DNA of 8,992 nt from DATDVH01 sp035290045. Lineage in GTDB: Bacteria > Patescibacteriota > Microgenomatia > UBA1406 > HO2-37-13b. Location of the stretch: positions 1 to 8,992 of the forward strand of contig DATDVH010000002.1 of assembly GCA_035290045.1 (NCBI GenBank), given 5' to 3'. Positions 1 through 6,050 of this stretch are shown piece after piece (the first letter of the stretch is position 1; every line of letters begins with the position of its first letter). Both the position numbers and the translations under genes were made by a program. The notes beneath the pieces were generated by a model. The model saw only the letters and a list, made by a program, of their open reading frames with translations, was not told where the DNA came from and ran no database searches.

Positions 1-183
1 TACTCGTTTTTCTTTTTGTAGTATTCCTTCTTTTTCTAAGATATCAAGTTCTCGCTTCACTGCATTGACTTCCTCATCTACTTCACGCTGTACTTTTCGC
101 AGGTGAAAATGTTTATCGTGATTTTGAAAAAAGAGAGCGAGTATTTTCCGCCGTGTCTTGGAAGGAATTATATGAAGCAACAT
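1..183 (-). CDS. Winged-helix DNA-binding protein, partial (C-terminus beyond left edge)
   Basis: The first 61 residues are visible, starting with ATG at 183, and the frame is open to the edge of the window. The opening MLLHIIPSKTRRKIL, followed by LRKVQREVDEEVNAVKREL and LEKEGIL, is the layout of a small winged helix-turn-helix domain: helix 1 at about residues 7-20, helix 2 at about 27-37, recognition helix at about 38-52, then the start of the wing. Short regulators opening with 'HIIPSKTRRKIL'-type sequence are common in Patescibacteria. The gene begins 2 bases after the stop of the DUF3048 gene, so it is probably the third gene of the operon that starts at 1798, with translation coupled or very closely spaced. 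The ligand, the target site and any C-terminal domain cannot be seen. The family assignment comes from recognising the pattern, not from a search. Confidence 0.8.
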   Translation of the reverse strand, partial: MLLHIIPSKTRRKILALFFQNHDKHFHLRKVQREVDEEVNAVKRELDILEKEGILQKEKRV

Positions 184-185
184 AA

Positions 186-1358
186 TTAGTAAGTTACTGT
201 ATTTCCCTTTGGTACAATCTCTACAAATATTTGTCCGCGATTAAAAGAGATTGTTTTCCCCGCGCTGTCGGTAAACTGCATTCTTTGAAATGCATCGCTT
301 TTTTCCCACTGGGCCTGAATTGCTCTTCCATCCTGAAACACGATTGCCTTCCCTTGACCAATTGTTTTATACAGCATATGTCCACCGGGATATCCATCAT
401 GGACAGATGATTCTTGAGCAAATACTATTACTACCGTATGAGATTCAATCTGATTATTAGTATTCTTATCTATATGCGGTTGTGCTCCATGTGCACGCTT
501 AAAGGTATTTGTAGCAGTTACATACTCCCACGTTACGGAATAATCTGTTTTATCATTCCAGAAATCAAACGATATGATATGGAGAGGAGTTGTCTTTATC
601 GGATCGTCTTTCTTGAATTTCCAACTTACAAAATCTGTGTCCCACCTCTCACCATCAGCATCAACATCTGAAAGCTCTCTTTTTTCCTTGGCGTATTGCC
701 ATAATTTTTGCGTTGCTGAATAGACGGTATGTTCGGTGATACGCCCAGGCAGCCGCTCATAATCTCTCCAATAATAAGGGAATGGAACAGCAAATTGATT
801 CAAATCATTATAGAGATTCCACTTTAATTTATTTATTGCGCCCAACGCATCCGCGGGACCATCGGTATTTGCTCCTCCAACATGACCGTACAATGGATAC
901 TGTCCGTATTCTGAAAGCGCATCAATAAAATAGACACGAGCAGAACGAACAGGTCCTACATATGATGAATCTTTACAGTAAAAAATAGCTAAAAATCGAG
1001 TAATCCCACCTTCTGCTACTGCCTCATATACAACATCTGCGGAAGACAGTCCAGATTGAGGGCGCGCATCAAGATGATTTTCAACCATAATTCCTAATGG
1101 TCTTCTTTTCTCCCATGCTTTTTTCTGACTTTTTGCAAGCATTTCTCCATTGAGCGGGCATTCTTCGGTTTTTGGCTCATCAGAAGAAACTTGGTTGAGC
1201 GCTGTATCTTTTGGAGGAGCATATAAAACAAACGGTGATTTGAATCCCTCCTCTTGGGTTTTGCTAAAAAAAGCAAAGGAAAAATATGCTGAAACTAAAT
1301 AGATCAATACTGATGATATGATTACTATTTTTTTATTCATGATATATTGTACCATCAT
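186..1358 (-). CDS. DUF3048 domain-containing, YerB-like membrane-anchored protein
   Basis: A 390-residue protein (384 if the second candidate start at 1340, MNKK, is used). A hydrophobic segment at residues 11-32 follows a short basic N-terminus, so it is either a signal anchor or an uncleaved signal peptide; no lipobox cysteine is visible, unlike Bacillus YerB. A low-complexity linker leads to the DUF3048 core: RPLGIMVENHLDARPQSGLS at about 86-105, then ADVVYEA, GGITRFLAIF and GPVRSARVYF at about 135-144. The C-terminal DUF3048 part follows from about 305, including the GYPGGHMLYKTIGQGKA stretch at about 322-338 and the terminal strand QIFVEIVP. The biochemical role of DUF3048 is not known to me; the body of the protein should face the outside of the membrane. 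The start at 1358 overlaps the stop of the upstream DUF4446 gene as ATGA, which fits translational coupling. No Shine-Dalgarno sequence precedes either candidate start. Confidence 0.92.
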   Translation of the reverse strand: MMVQYIMNKKIVIISSVLIYLVSAYFSFAFFSKTQEEGFKSPFVLYAPPKDTALNQVSSDEPKTEECPLNGEMLAKSQKKAWEKRRPLGIMVENHLDARPQSGLSSADVVYEAVAEGGITRFLAIFYCKDSSYVGPVRSARVYFIDALSEYGQYPLYGHVGGANTDGPADALGAINKLKWNLYNDLNQFAVPFPYYWRDYERLPGRITEHTVYSATQKLWQYAKEKRELSDVDADGERWDTDFVSWKFKKDDPIKTTPLHIISFDFWNDKTDYSVTWEYVTATNTFKRAHGAQPHIDKNTNNQIESHTVVIVFAQESSVHDGYPGGHMLYKTIGQGKAIVFQDGRAIQAQWEKSDAFQRMQFTDSAGKTISFNRGQIFVEIVPKGNTVTY

Positions 1359-1798
1359 TGCGCTTTTTTGATGGTTTCTTTTTCTTCATGTGATAATTCA
1401 TATTCCTCACTTATGCCTTTATGCATTTTTTTTGCATACATTCGCATTCCGTCTCTTGTATAAAGAAAATTCATAATGATTCCTGTATCCTCCTTATTCA
1501 ATAATGCAATGATAAAACTCTGCTCTCCTCCTGATCGTTCAAATGCGTTAAATCTATGAAAACCTATTTTTTGATAATATAACTTTTCTCTTTCAAGTAA
1601 CGGTAAAAGTTGATTTTTCAATTCTTCTCTCTGTTTGGCACACATTTCATCTTTTTTTATAAGCATTGATAAAATGTCGCCAATAGTTCCTTTTTTTGTC
1701 TTTGCGATCAGTGTGTTATAATGAGATCGCGTTGTCCATAACACATACGAAATAACTAATAACCACAGTATTATAATTCCTATTATGTATGTGAACAT
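1355..1798 (-). CDS. DUF4446 family membrane protein
   Basis: A 147-residue protein with one N-terminal membrane helix (about residues 3-21), then a charged helical stretch (about 25-75) that may form a coiled coil. The DUF4446 hallmark follows: IGFHRFNAFERSGGEQSF at about 78-95, continuing as ALLN...GIIMNFLYTRDGMRMYAK to about 123 and ending in an ELSHEEKETI stretch. This matches the usual family layout and length (about 150 residues). No function is established for the family. The gene is the first of an apparent minus-strand operon: its stop overlaps the next start (ATGA at 1355-1358), and a strong promoter lies directly upstream. The start at 1798 is favoured because a later start would cut the membrane helix. 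It has no Shine-Dalgarno sequence and lies only about 3 bases from the predicted transcription start. Confidence 0.9.
   Translation of the reverse strand: MFTYIIGIIILWLLVISYVLWTTRSHYNTLIAKTKKGTIGDILSMLIKKDEMCAKQREELKNQLLPLLEREKLYYQKIGFHRFNAFERSGGEQSFIIALLNKEDTGIIMNFLYTRDGMRMYAKKMHKGISEEYELSHEEKETIKKAQ
1714..1722 (+). promoter_or_regulatory. Candidate extended -10 element, antisense within the DUF4446 gene
   Basis: TGTTATAAT is a perfect extended -10 (TGnTATAAT) on the plus strand, inside the minus-strand DUF4446 coding sequence. The upstream -35 is poor (TTGTCT at 1696-1701 with a 15-nt spacer). If active, it would start RNA near 1729, either antisense to the beginning of the DUF4446 gene or as a long leader for the plus-strand gene at 1857. 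It may simply reflect the codons for His-Tyr-Asn on the other strand. Confidence 0.25.
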
Positions 1799-1807
1799 TG
1801 TTTGAAC

Positions 1808-1836
1808 ATTCTAACTTCTTTACAAATATCTGTCAA
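1808..1836 (-). promoter_or_regulatory. Sigma70-type promoter of the DUF4446-DUF3048-winged-helix operon
   Basis: Read on the minus strand, a perfect -35 box TTGACA (1836-1831) is followed by a 17-nt spacer and TAGAAT as the -10 box (1813-1808, five of six consensus bases). The predicted transcription start is near 1801-1803, leaving only about 3-5 bases before the ATG at 1798. This is the best-matching promoter in the window. It occupies nearly all of the 58-bp gap between the divergent genes. Confidence 0.8.
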
Positions 1837-1842
1837 TATGAT
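1837..1842 (+). promoter_or_regulatory. Candidate -10 box for the small membrane protein gene
   Basis: TATGAT (five of six consensus bases) lies 15 bases before the ATG at 1857, which would give a leader of about 8 bases. No convincing -35 box is seen at 16-18 nt spacing. The site abuts the -35 box of the divergent promoter, so the two directions would compete for RNA polymerase. Weak call. Confidence 0.3.
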
Positions 1843-1856
1843 AAAAATACAAGCAT

Positions 1857-2135
1857 ATGCCTCACAAAACTAAAAAACAAAAAATAATCAGCAGTTACCG
1901 AAGGAAATTACAACAACTGAATAGTCGACAAGAATCCTCTATTCCAATTCATAATACTTCTCTCATACCAACCACACCCATACCACCCTTGCATACGAAT
2001 ACAGAATATGATATACATCTCAAAGCACATACGCATGAAGACTTAAAAAAAACGCTTATACTGACGACAGTAGTACTTGCGTTTGAATTTCTAATTTTTT
2101 ATGCTAATCTTAAAGGATATTTGAATATATTATAA
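1857..2135 (+). CDS. Small tail-anchored membrane protein, unknown function
   Basis: A 92-residue protein that I cannot assign to a named family. The N-terminus is strongly basic (PHKTKKQKIISSYRRKL, residues 2-18). A Ser/Thr/Pro-rich, probably flexible region follows (about 24-48), then a short polar stretch ending HEDLKKT (60-66). A single hydrophobic helix (about 66-85, ILTTVVLAFEFLIFYANL) lies just before the C-terminus. That suggests a tail-anchored topology with a basic cytoplasmic part. Small proteins with a KKTKKQKII-like start and a DLKKTLIL-type terminal helix recur in Patescibacteria, which supports this being a real gene, but that is from memory. It has no Shine-Dalgarno sequence. 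The gene lies 64 bp before the zinc-ribbon gene on the same strand. Confidence 0.75.
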   Translation: MPHKTKKQKIISSYRRKLQQLNSRQESSIPIHNTSLIPTTPIPPLHTNTEYDIHLKAHTHEDLKKTLILTTVVLAFEFLIFYANLKGYLNIL

Positions 2136-2148
2136 ATTTTAATAATTT

Positions 2149-2177
2149 TTTATATTTGGTATTTTATTTTTTATATA
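2149..2177 (+). promoter_or_regulatory. Weak candidate promoter for the zinc-ribbon gene
   Basis: The gap 2136-2199 is almost pure A/T. The best spaced pair is TTTATA (2149-2154) and TATATA (2172-2177) with 17 nt between, each matching only four of six consensus bases. In sequence this AT-rich many such pairs arise by chance. Co-transcription with the gene upstream is equally possible. Confidence 0.2.
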
Positions 2178-2186
2178 TCAATGAGG

Positions 2187-2194
2187 GGAGGTGA
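2187..2194 (+). promoter_or_regulatory. Strong Shine-Dalgarno site of the zinc-ribbon gene
   Basis: GGAGGTGA matches the anti-Shine-Dalgarno end of 16S rRNA over eight bases. It ends 5 bases before the ATG at 2200, close to ideal spacing. It fixes the start of this very short gene. It is the only strong Shine-Dalgarno sequence found before any gene in this window. Confidence 0.9.
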
Positions 2195-2199
2195 GACAT

Positions 2200-2343
2200 A
2201 TGCCATCAATGTATTGTGTCAAATGTAAAGCAAAAAAAGATGTTGAGAATCCAGAAAAAGTAACCATGAAAAATGGAAAACCAGCAATGAAAGCAAAATG
2301 TCCAGATTGCGGAACTGGAATGTATCGCATCGGTACTGCATAA
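2200..2343 (+). CDS. DUF5679 family zinc-ribbon protein (47 residues)
   Basis: A complete 47-residue protein. It has two Cys-x2-Cys knuckles, YCVKCKAK (Cys6, Cys9) and CPDCG (Cys34, Cys37), which together could bind one zinc ion. Between them lies the stretch NPEKVTMKNGKPAMKAK (17-33), and the protein ends MYRIGTA. This pattern (YCVKCK, ENPEKVTMKNGKPA, CPxCGTxMYRIG) is the DUF5679 signature, a small family common in Patescibacteria and some other bacteria. No function is established; single zinc ribbons of this size often bind nucleic acid or protein, but that is inference. The start is set by the strong Shine-Dalgarno sequence 5 bases upstream. A long reading frame exists antisense to it, but the two knuckles and the ribosome site show that the plus strand is the coding one. 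Confidence 0.92.
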   Translation: MPSMYCVKCKAKKDVENPEKVTMKNGKPAMKAKCPDCGTGMYRIGTA

Positions 2344-2410
2344 ATTTTCTCAATGATGCAAAATACAACTGCAGATATACATTCGTCCAAAAATACTAAA
2401 AAACTTTTGG

Positions 2411-2926
2411 TCAATGTCGTATCTGCTTTTGTACTTCTATAATCCGATGCAATACGACATTTGTACTGTGTAGAGATATTCTATTCAACACTACGATAAC
2501 TTCTCCTCCCACTGCGACTGCTTGCTCTTTTTTATGAGTAAGATAGGGATCATCATGGGTAACGGCGATCACTGCTGGACAAATAGTTTTCACCAGCGAC
2601 ATATATTCTTTGTCTGATTGAAAGAATGGAAGTAAAATAATACTATTCACACATGAAAGTTCAGCCAATATCTCTGCTCGCTCTCTCTGTGGATACACTG
2701 GTTCTCTTTTTTTCTTCATACGTATGAAATCATCGCTTTCTAACGCAATAATCAGGTTATCCCCTCTTTTTTTTGAAGAACGAAGAAATCTCACATGCCC
2801 GACATGCAGTAAATCAAAACAACCACCAACTAACACTCTCTTTTGACGAGAAATATCACATTCTTTTTCAAACATGTCAAAACGGATTACTTTACGTGAG
2901 ACTATCAATTTAGGGTTTTTTTGCAT
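2411..2926 (-). CDS. HxGH-motif nucleotidyltransferase (cytidylyl/adenylyltransferase-like)
   Basis: A 171-residue protein from the ATG at 2926; in-frame ATGs also occur at 2932 and 2977. The core begins RVLVGGCFDLLHVGHVRFL (about 30-48), with the HxGH nucleotide-binding motif HVGH at 41-44. Then come LIIALESDDFIRMKKKREP (58-76) and the conserved turn PQRERAEIL (79-87). AVTHDDPYLTHKK (121-133) follows, and RISLHSTNVV (149-158) corresponds to the C-terminal ISSTR/STT region. This is the cytidylyltransferase-like fold of RfaE-C, TagD and PanC-type enzymes, which transfer NMP from an NTP to a phosphorylated sugar, alcohol or cofactor precursor. The substrate cannot be decided: no partner kinase is nearby. 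The 2926 start is preferred because the 2977 start would extend into the divergent gene and because a TATAAT box ends 7 bases before 2926. It is convergent with the zinc-ribbon gene. Confidence 0.87.
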   Translation of the reverse strand: MQKNPKLIVSRKVIRFDMFEKECDISRQKRVLVGGCFDLLHVGHVRFLRSSKKRGDNLIIALESDDFIRMKKKREPVYPQRERAEILAELSCVNSIILLPFFQSDKEYMSLVKTICPAVIAVTHDDPYLTHKKEQAVAVGGEVIVVLNRISLHSTNVVLHRIIEVQKQIRH

Positions 2927-2932
2927 AATCAT

Positions 2933-2940
2933 ATTATAAT
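2933..2940. promoter_or_regulatory. Symmetric -10 element shared by two divergent genes
   Basis: ATTATAAT is its own reverse complement, so it presents TATAAT on the plus strand (2935-2940) and on the minus strand (2938-2933). The plus-strand ATG (2947) lies 7 bases beyond one edge and the minus-strand ATG (2926) lies 7 bases beyond the other, which is where transcription normally begins after a -10 box. The -35 boxes are weak in both directions (TTGTTA at 2959-2954 on the minus strand, 15-nt spacer; none convincing on the plus strand). Confidence 0.6.
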
Positions 2941-2946
2941 CTATAT

Positions 2947-5226
2947 ATGCGTTTAACAATTGAAGAAATACCGTCAAAAAATCAGATTCTTTTTATTGGT
3001 AAAAAAACCTATACAATTATTACTACTCTTAAAAAAATGCTTCGCCACTATCACTTCACATTTCTGCACTCATACACTCTTCCCCATCAATTAGACTCTG
3101 TATACTCCATTTTTATCTTAAACGACAAAAAATTAGCGTTACAAATCATTACCAAGCTTCATAAAGAAAAACAAGAAAAATATATACGAGTCATACTGCT
3201 TTTTATCAAAGATAAAAAAAATGCTGAAAAATGCGCCCATGATAAAACGATCACCTCACTACACAACATAAAAATTATCAATAGCAGTGATACAAACAAC
3301 GAAGAAACTATTACTCAAATATTGTGGTTTGCTTTATCTCAATCATCAGAGTTATTTTTGAATCTTGAGAAAACTTTCAACCAGAATCAATCACAGTTTA
3401 AAAAAAGGAGTTATTTTATCATCAGAAAAAAAACAATCGCTGTATGGAGTATCTGTATTTTTTTACTCATAGAGTGTTTTTTCCTGATCCCGCTGATCAT
3501 CTCATCTTTCATGCTCTATAGAAGTATGCAAGCACTCCGACAATCTGATTCTTCACGGTCAAAACACTATCTTGAGCTCACTCGCCCAGTTTTTTTACTT
3601 GCCCGCACAAGCTATACTTTTCTAACAAGACCACTCCTTTCTTTTCTCTTTATAGGACTCGTCCCCGATACTATCATAAACATTGAAGAAAATACTCTGT
3701 ACGCAGTAGAAAATGGAATACAGAGCATAGAGCACAGCAAAAAACTTTTCTCTCTTATCCTCAAAACAGATAAAACAAAAGAAGAAATACAAGAAACTGC
3801 TGTACGCATCACATTGCTCCAAAAAAACTTAAAAGATATTTCAGAAAAACTCATTTTTGTAGAACAAAAATTAAATAGCTTCATACACCCAATTCCAACG
3901 ATTAAAGAAAAAATTAAAAAAATAACTCTTACTGTACAATCAATTAGAAAATTATTGACTCATGCTGATATTGTGCTCGGAGGAAAAACAAAGAGAAAAT
4001 ATGTTCTTTTTTTTGAAAATAACATGGAACTGAGACCAGGTGGTGGATTTATCGGCTCATTTGGTATTGCTCAATTCGCAGATTATACGTTACAATCGCT
4101 TGAGATTAAGGACGTGTATGAAGCTGATGGACAATTGAAAATTCATGTTGAACCTCCCCACGCTCTCTCAACATACCTCCATCAACCACATTGGTTTTTG
4201 CGTGATTCAAATTTTTCTCCTGATTTTCAAGAAAATTTTGAAAAAGCTGAATTTTTTTTAGAAAAAGAGCTTGGGTTAAAGGATTTTGATGGAGGAGTTG
4301 CAATCACCACGAGCGCGCTCAATACTATAATCGGTGTTCTTGGATCAATATATGTGCCTGATTATCAAGAAAATATTAATAGCGATAATTTTTATATTAA
4401 AACACAAATCTATGCAGAAAAAAATTTTTTCCCTGGTTCAATTCAGAAAAAAAGCTTCTTATCGTCTCTGACGCGAGCGCTTATTCTCTCACTTGATCGC
4501 GCTTCATTTATTGATATGGCATCCGCGATCAAGCAGTCGCTTGATGAGAAACATATTGTGTGGTATATGAAAGATAGAATATTTCAAGAAAATACTGATA
4601 TCATCAACTGGCAAGGTAGACTGATCGCTCCACAATGTGCTCATATTTCTCAAAATTGTATCAATGACGGTATATTCCCCATTGATGCAAATGTAGGAGT
4701 AAATAAAGCAAATTTTTTCATAAGCAGACTGATTACTCTCAAGATCAAAATTGAAAAAGGAGGAGCTATCAATCATACTACTTCACTGCAGTTTAAGAAT
4801 GATTCTCCCGGCGAAATATTTCCCGGAGGTACATATAAAAATTATTTCCAAATCTATCTTCCTCGTGAAAGTAGTATTAAAGAAATCACCAAAAATGGTA
4901 CGCGTATTGCCATATATGATACACGGAAAACCGATCATTTCACTATACTCGGATTTTATTTTGAAATACCTCCCCTCAAAACGACTCATATACAAATCAA
5001 CTATCAGCTGAATTCGTTACTACAAAAAGGAAATAATACATATCAATTAGTTATTCAAAAACAGATTGGCTCACTCAATAATGACATCAGTCTTGAAATT
5101 CAAATACCTCATTCTATCTCAGTTATCAGTAAAAATTTTCCAGCGCTTGCAAAAGAACGAAGGTTAGTTTACAATACAACTCTATCAACTGATAAAATAT
5201 TTGTTATTGAATTTGCTAAAGAGTAA
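2947..5226 (+). CDS. DUF4012 domain-containing membrane protein with N-terminal receiver-like region
   Basis: A 759-residue protein. Residues 1-135 alternate short hydrophobic strands and helices and have no signal peptide, so this part should be cytoplasmic. A basic patch (152-162) precedes one membrane helix (about 164-190). The part after it is predicted to lie outside the membrane: a helical, possibly coiled-coil stretch (about 240-340), then the DUF4012 core. The core opens with YVLFFENNMELRPGGGFIGS (about 352-371), the family's clearest motif, followed by the DVYEADGQ segment, a WFLRDSNFSPDF stretch, and FDGGVAITTSALN. The C-terminal part (about 595-759) looks rich in beta strands. DUF4012 proteins are frequent in Patescibacteria and Actinobacteria, and the LytR-CpsA-Psr-like context sometimes suggested for them is not visible here. 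Function is unknown. No Shine-Dalgarno sequence precedes the ATG, and its stop overlaps the L25 start. Confidence 0.9.
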   Translation: MRLTIEEIPSKNQILFIGKKTYTIITTLKKMLRHYHFTFLHSYTLPHQLDSVYSIFILNDKKLALQIITKLHKEKQEKYIRVILLFIKDKKNAEKCAHDKTITSLHNIKIINSSDTNNEETITQILWFALSQSSELFLNLEKTFNQNQSQFKKRSYFIIRKKTIAVWSICIFLLIECFFLIPLIISSFMLYRSMQALRQSDSSRSKHYLELTRPVFLLARTSYTFLTRPLLSFLFIGLVPDTIINIEENTLYAVENGIQSIEHSKKLFSLILKTDKTKEEIQETAVRITLLQKNLKDISEKLIFVEQKLNSFIHPIPTIKEKIKKITLTVQSIRKLLTHADIVLGGKTKRKYVLFFENNMELRPGGGFIGSFGIAQFADYTLQSLEIKDVYEADGQLKIHVEPPHALSTYLHQPHWFLRDSNFSPDFQENFEKAEFFLEKELGLKDFDGGVAITTSALNTIIGVLGSIYVPDYQENINSDNFYIKTQIYAEKNFFPGSIQKKSFLSSLTRALILSLDRASFIDMASAIKQSLDEKHIVWYMKDRIFQENTDIINWQGRLIAPQCAHISQNCINDGIFPIDANVGVNKANFFISRLITLKIKIEKGGAINHTTSLQFKNDSPGEIFPGGTYKNYFQIYLPRESSIKEITKNGTRIAIYDTRKTDHFTILGFYFEIPPLKTTHIQINYQLNSLLQKGNNTYQLVIQKQIGSLNNDISLEIQIPHSISVISKNFPALAKERRLVYNTTLSTDKIFVIEFAKE

Positions 5227-6011
5227 TGTTTGAAATTGTTATGACAAAACCGCATACAAAAAATAAATCTGGCGCATCAACAACACATTCTCTCACGCTT
5301 ATCGTGAAAAAGCGAGATATTTTTGGGAAAAAACTCAATGCAGTACGTGCGCAACATCTGATTCCTGCCAATATTTTTGGAGAAAATTTTACCTCTCAAG
5401 CAGTCACTATCGCATTCAAAGATTTTATCAAAGTATTCAAAAAAGCAGGAGAAACACAGATTGTCACACTTATCCTTGATACTCAAGAAATACCAGTGCT
5501 TATTAAAAATATCCAACATCATCCAGTCTCTGATCATATTCTTCATATTGACTTGAGGAAAGTTGACTTGGCCAAGAAAATAGAGACTGAAGTCCCTGTC
5601 AAATGTATTGGTGAATCGCCCGCAGTCGGACAAAATAAAGGAGTACTGCTCACTCTTACTGAATCAGTCATGGTTGAAGCCCTGCCTCAATCTATACCAA
5701 CTGCAATTGAAGTAGATATATCACGTTTGAAGGAATTAAATGATGAGATCAAAGTAAAAAACCTGCAAACAAGCTCAGACTATATATTTAAGGACGATCC
5801 GGAAAAAATCATTGTCCGCATAAGCGCACATAAGGAAGAAAGCATTGAAACCCAAGTAGTCGCGCCTGAGACAGTTGAAGTAACAACTGAGAAGAAAGAC
5901 GAAGCCGATGATGAAGAAGAAAAAGGCGAAAAGATTGAAAAATCTCCAAAATCTACCAAACCTCCTGAGAAACCGGCAAAAGAACAAGCAAAGAATGAAG
6001 AAAATAAATAA
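5226..6011 (+). CDS. rplY: Large-subunit ribosomal protein bL25 (CTC form)
   Basis: L25 binds 5S rRNA in the large ribosomal subunit; the long CTC form adds a second beta domain. Here the 5S-binding domain spans about residues 22-112, with LTLIVKKRDIFGKKLNAVRA, then LIPANIFG and ILHIDLRKVD at the usual places. The CTC domain follows (about 118-202), with EVPVKCIGESPAVGQNKGVL and VEALPQSIPTAIEVDISRL. A charged Lys/Glu/Pro tail (about 203-261) ends the protein; similar tails are common on CTC-type L25. At 261 residues it is at the long end for the family. The start at 5226 overlaps the upstream stop (TAATG); a second ATG at 5241 (MTKPH) would remove five residues. Neither start has a Shine-Dalgarno sequence, so translation may depend on ribosomes finishing the DUF4012 gene. 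The usual Gly before IPA is replaced (AQHLIPA). Confidence 0.93.
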   Translation: MFEIVMTKPHTKNKSGASTTHSLTLIVKKRDIFGKKLNAVRAQHLIPANIFGENFTSQAVTIAFKDFIKVFKKAGETQIVTLILDTQEIPVLIKNIQHHPVSDHILHIDLRKVDLAKKIETEVPVKCIGESPAVGQNKGVLLTLTESVMVEALPQSIPTAIEVDISRLKELNDEIKVKNLQTSSDYIFKDDPEKIIVRISAHKEESIETQVVAPETVEVTTEKKDEADDEEEKGEKIEKSPKSTKPPEKPAKEQAKNEENK

Positions 6012-6035
6012 TTTATCCCCTTCCTATTTACAATA

Positions 6036-6044
6036 TGTTATGCT
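6036..6044 (+). promoter_or_regulatory. Candidate extended -10 box for the transglutaminase-like gene
   Basis: TGTTATGCT matches the extended -10 pattern TGnTATnnT. Its last base lies 7 bases before the ATG at 6051, the same distance as at the symmetric element at 2933-2940, which again predicts a leaderless message. No matching -35 box was found, but extended -10 promoters can work without one. The 39-bp gap holds no visible terminator, so read-through from the L25 gene is also possible. Confidence 0.4.
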
Positions 6045-6050
6045 TTTTTT

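Noticed and set aside
2387..2410. Inverted repeat CCAAAA ... TTTTGG between the convergent genes, as a possible terminator
   Set aside because: The stem is only 6 bp, mostly A-T, with a 12-base loop and no T-run after it on either strand.
2178..2414. A 78-codon minus-strand reading frame antisense to the zinc-ribbon gene
   Set aside because: The plus strand has both Cys-x2-Cys knuckles, the DUF5679 signature and a perfect Shine-Dalgarno sequence. The minus frame is composed of Phe/Ile/Val codons, as expected from the complement of Lys-rich sequence.
2927..2977. An upstream start (2977) for the nucleotidyltransferase adding 17 residues
   Set aside because: It would overlap the first codons of the divergent DUF4012 gene and include the shared promoter. 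The family's usual N-terminus is satisfied by the start at 2926.
5277..5633. A 118-codon minus-strand reading frame across the L25 gene
   Set aside because: It is the complement of a clear L25 domain; its Phe- and Cys-rich composition matches no family I know.
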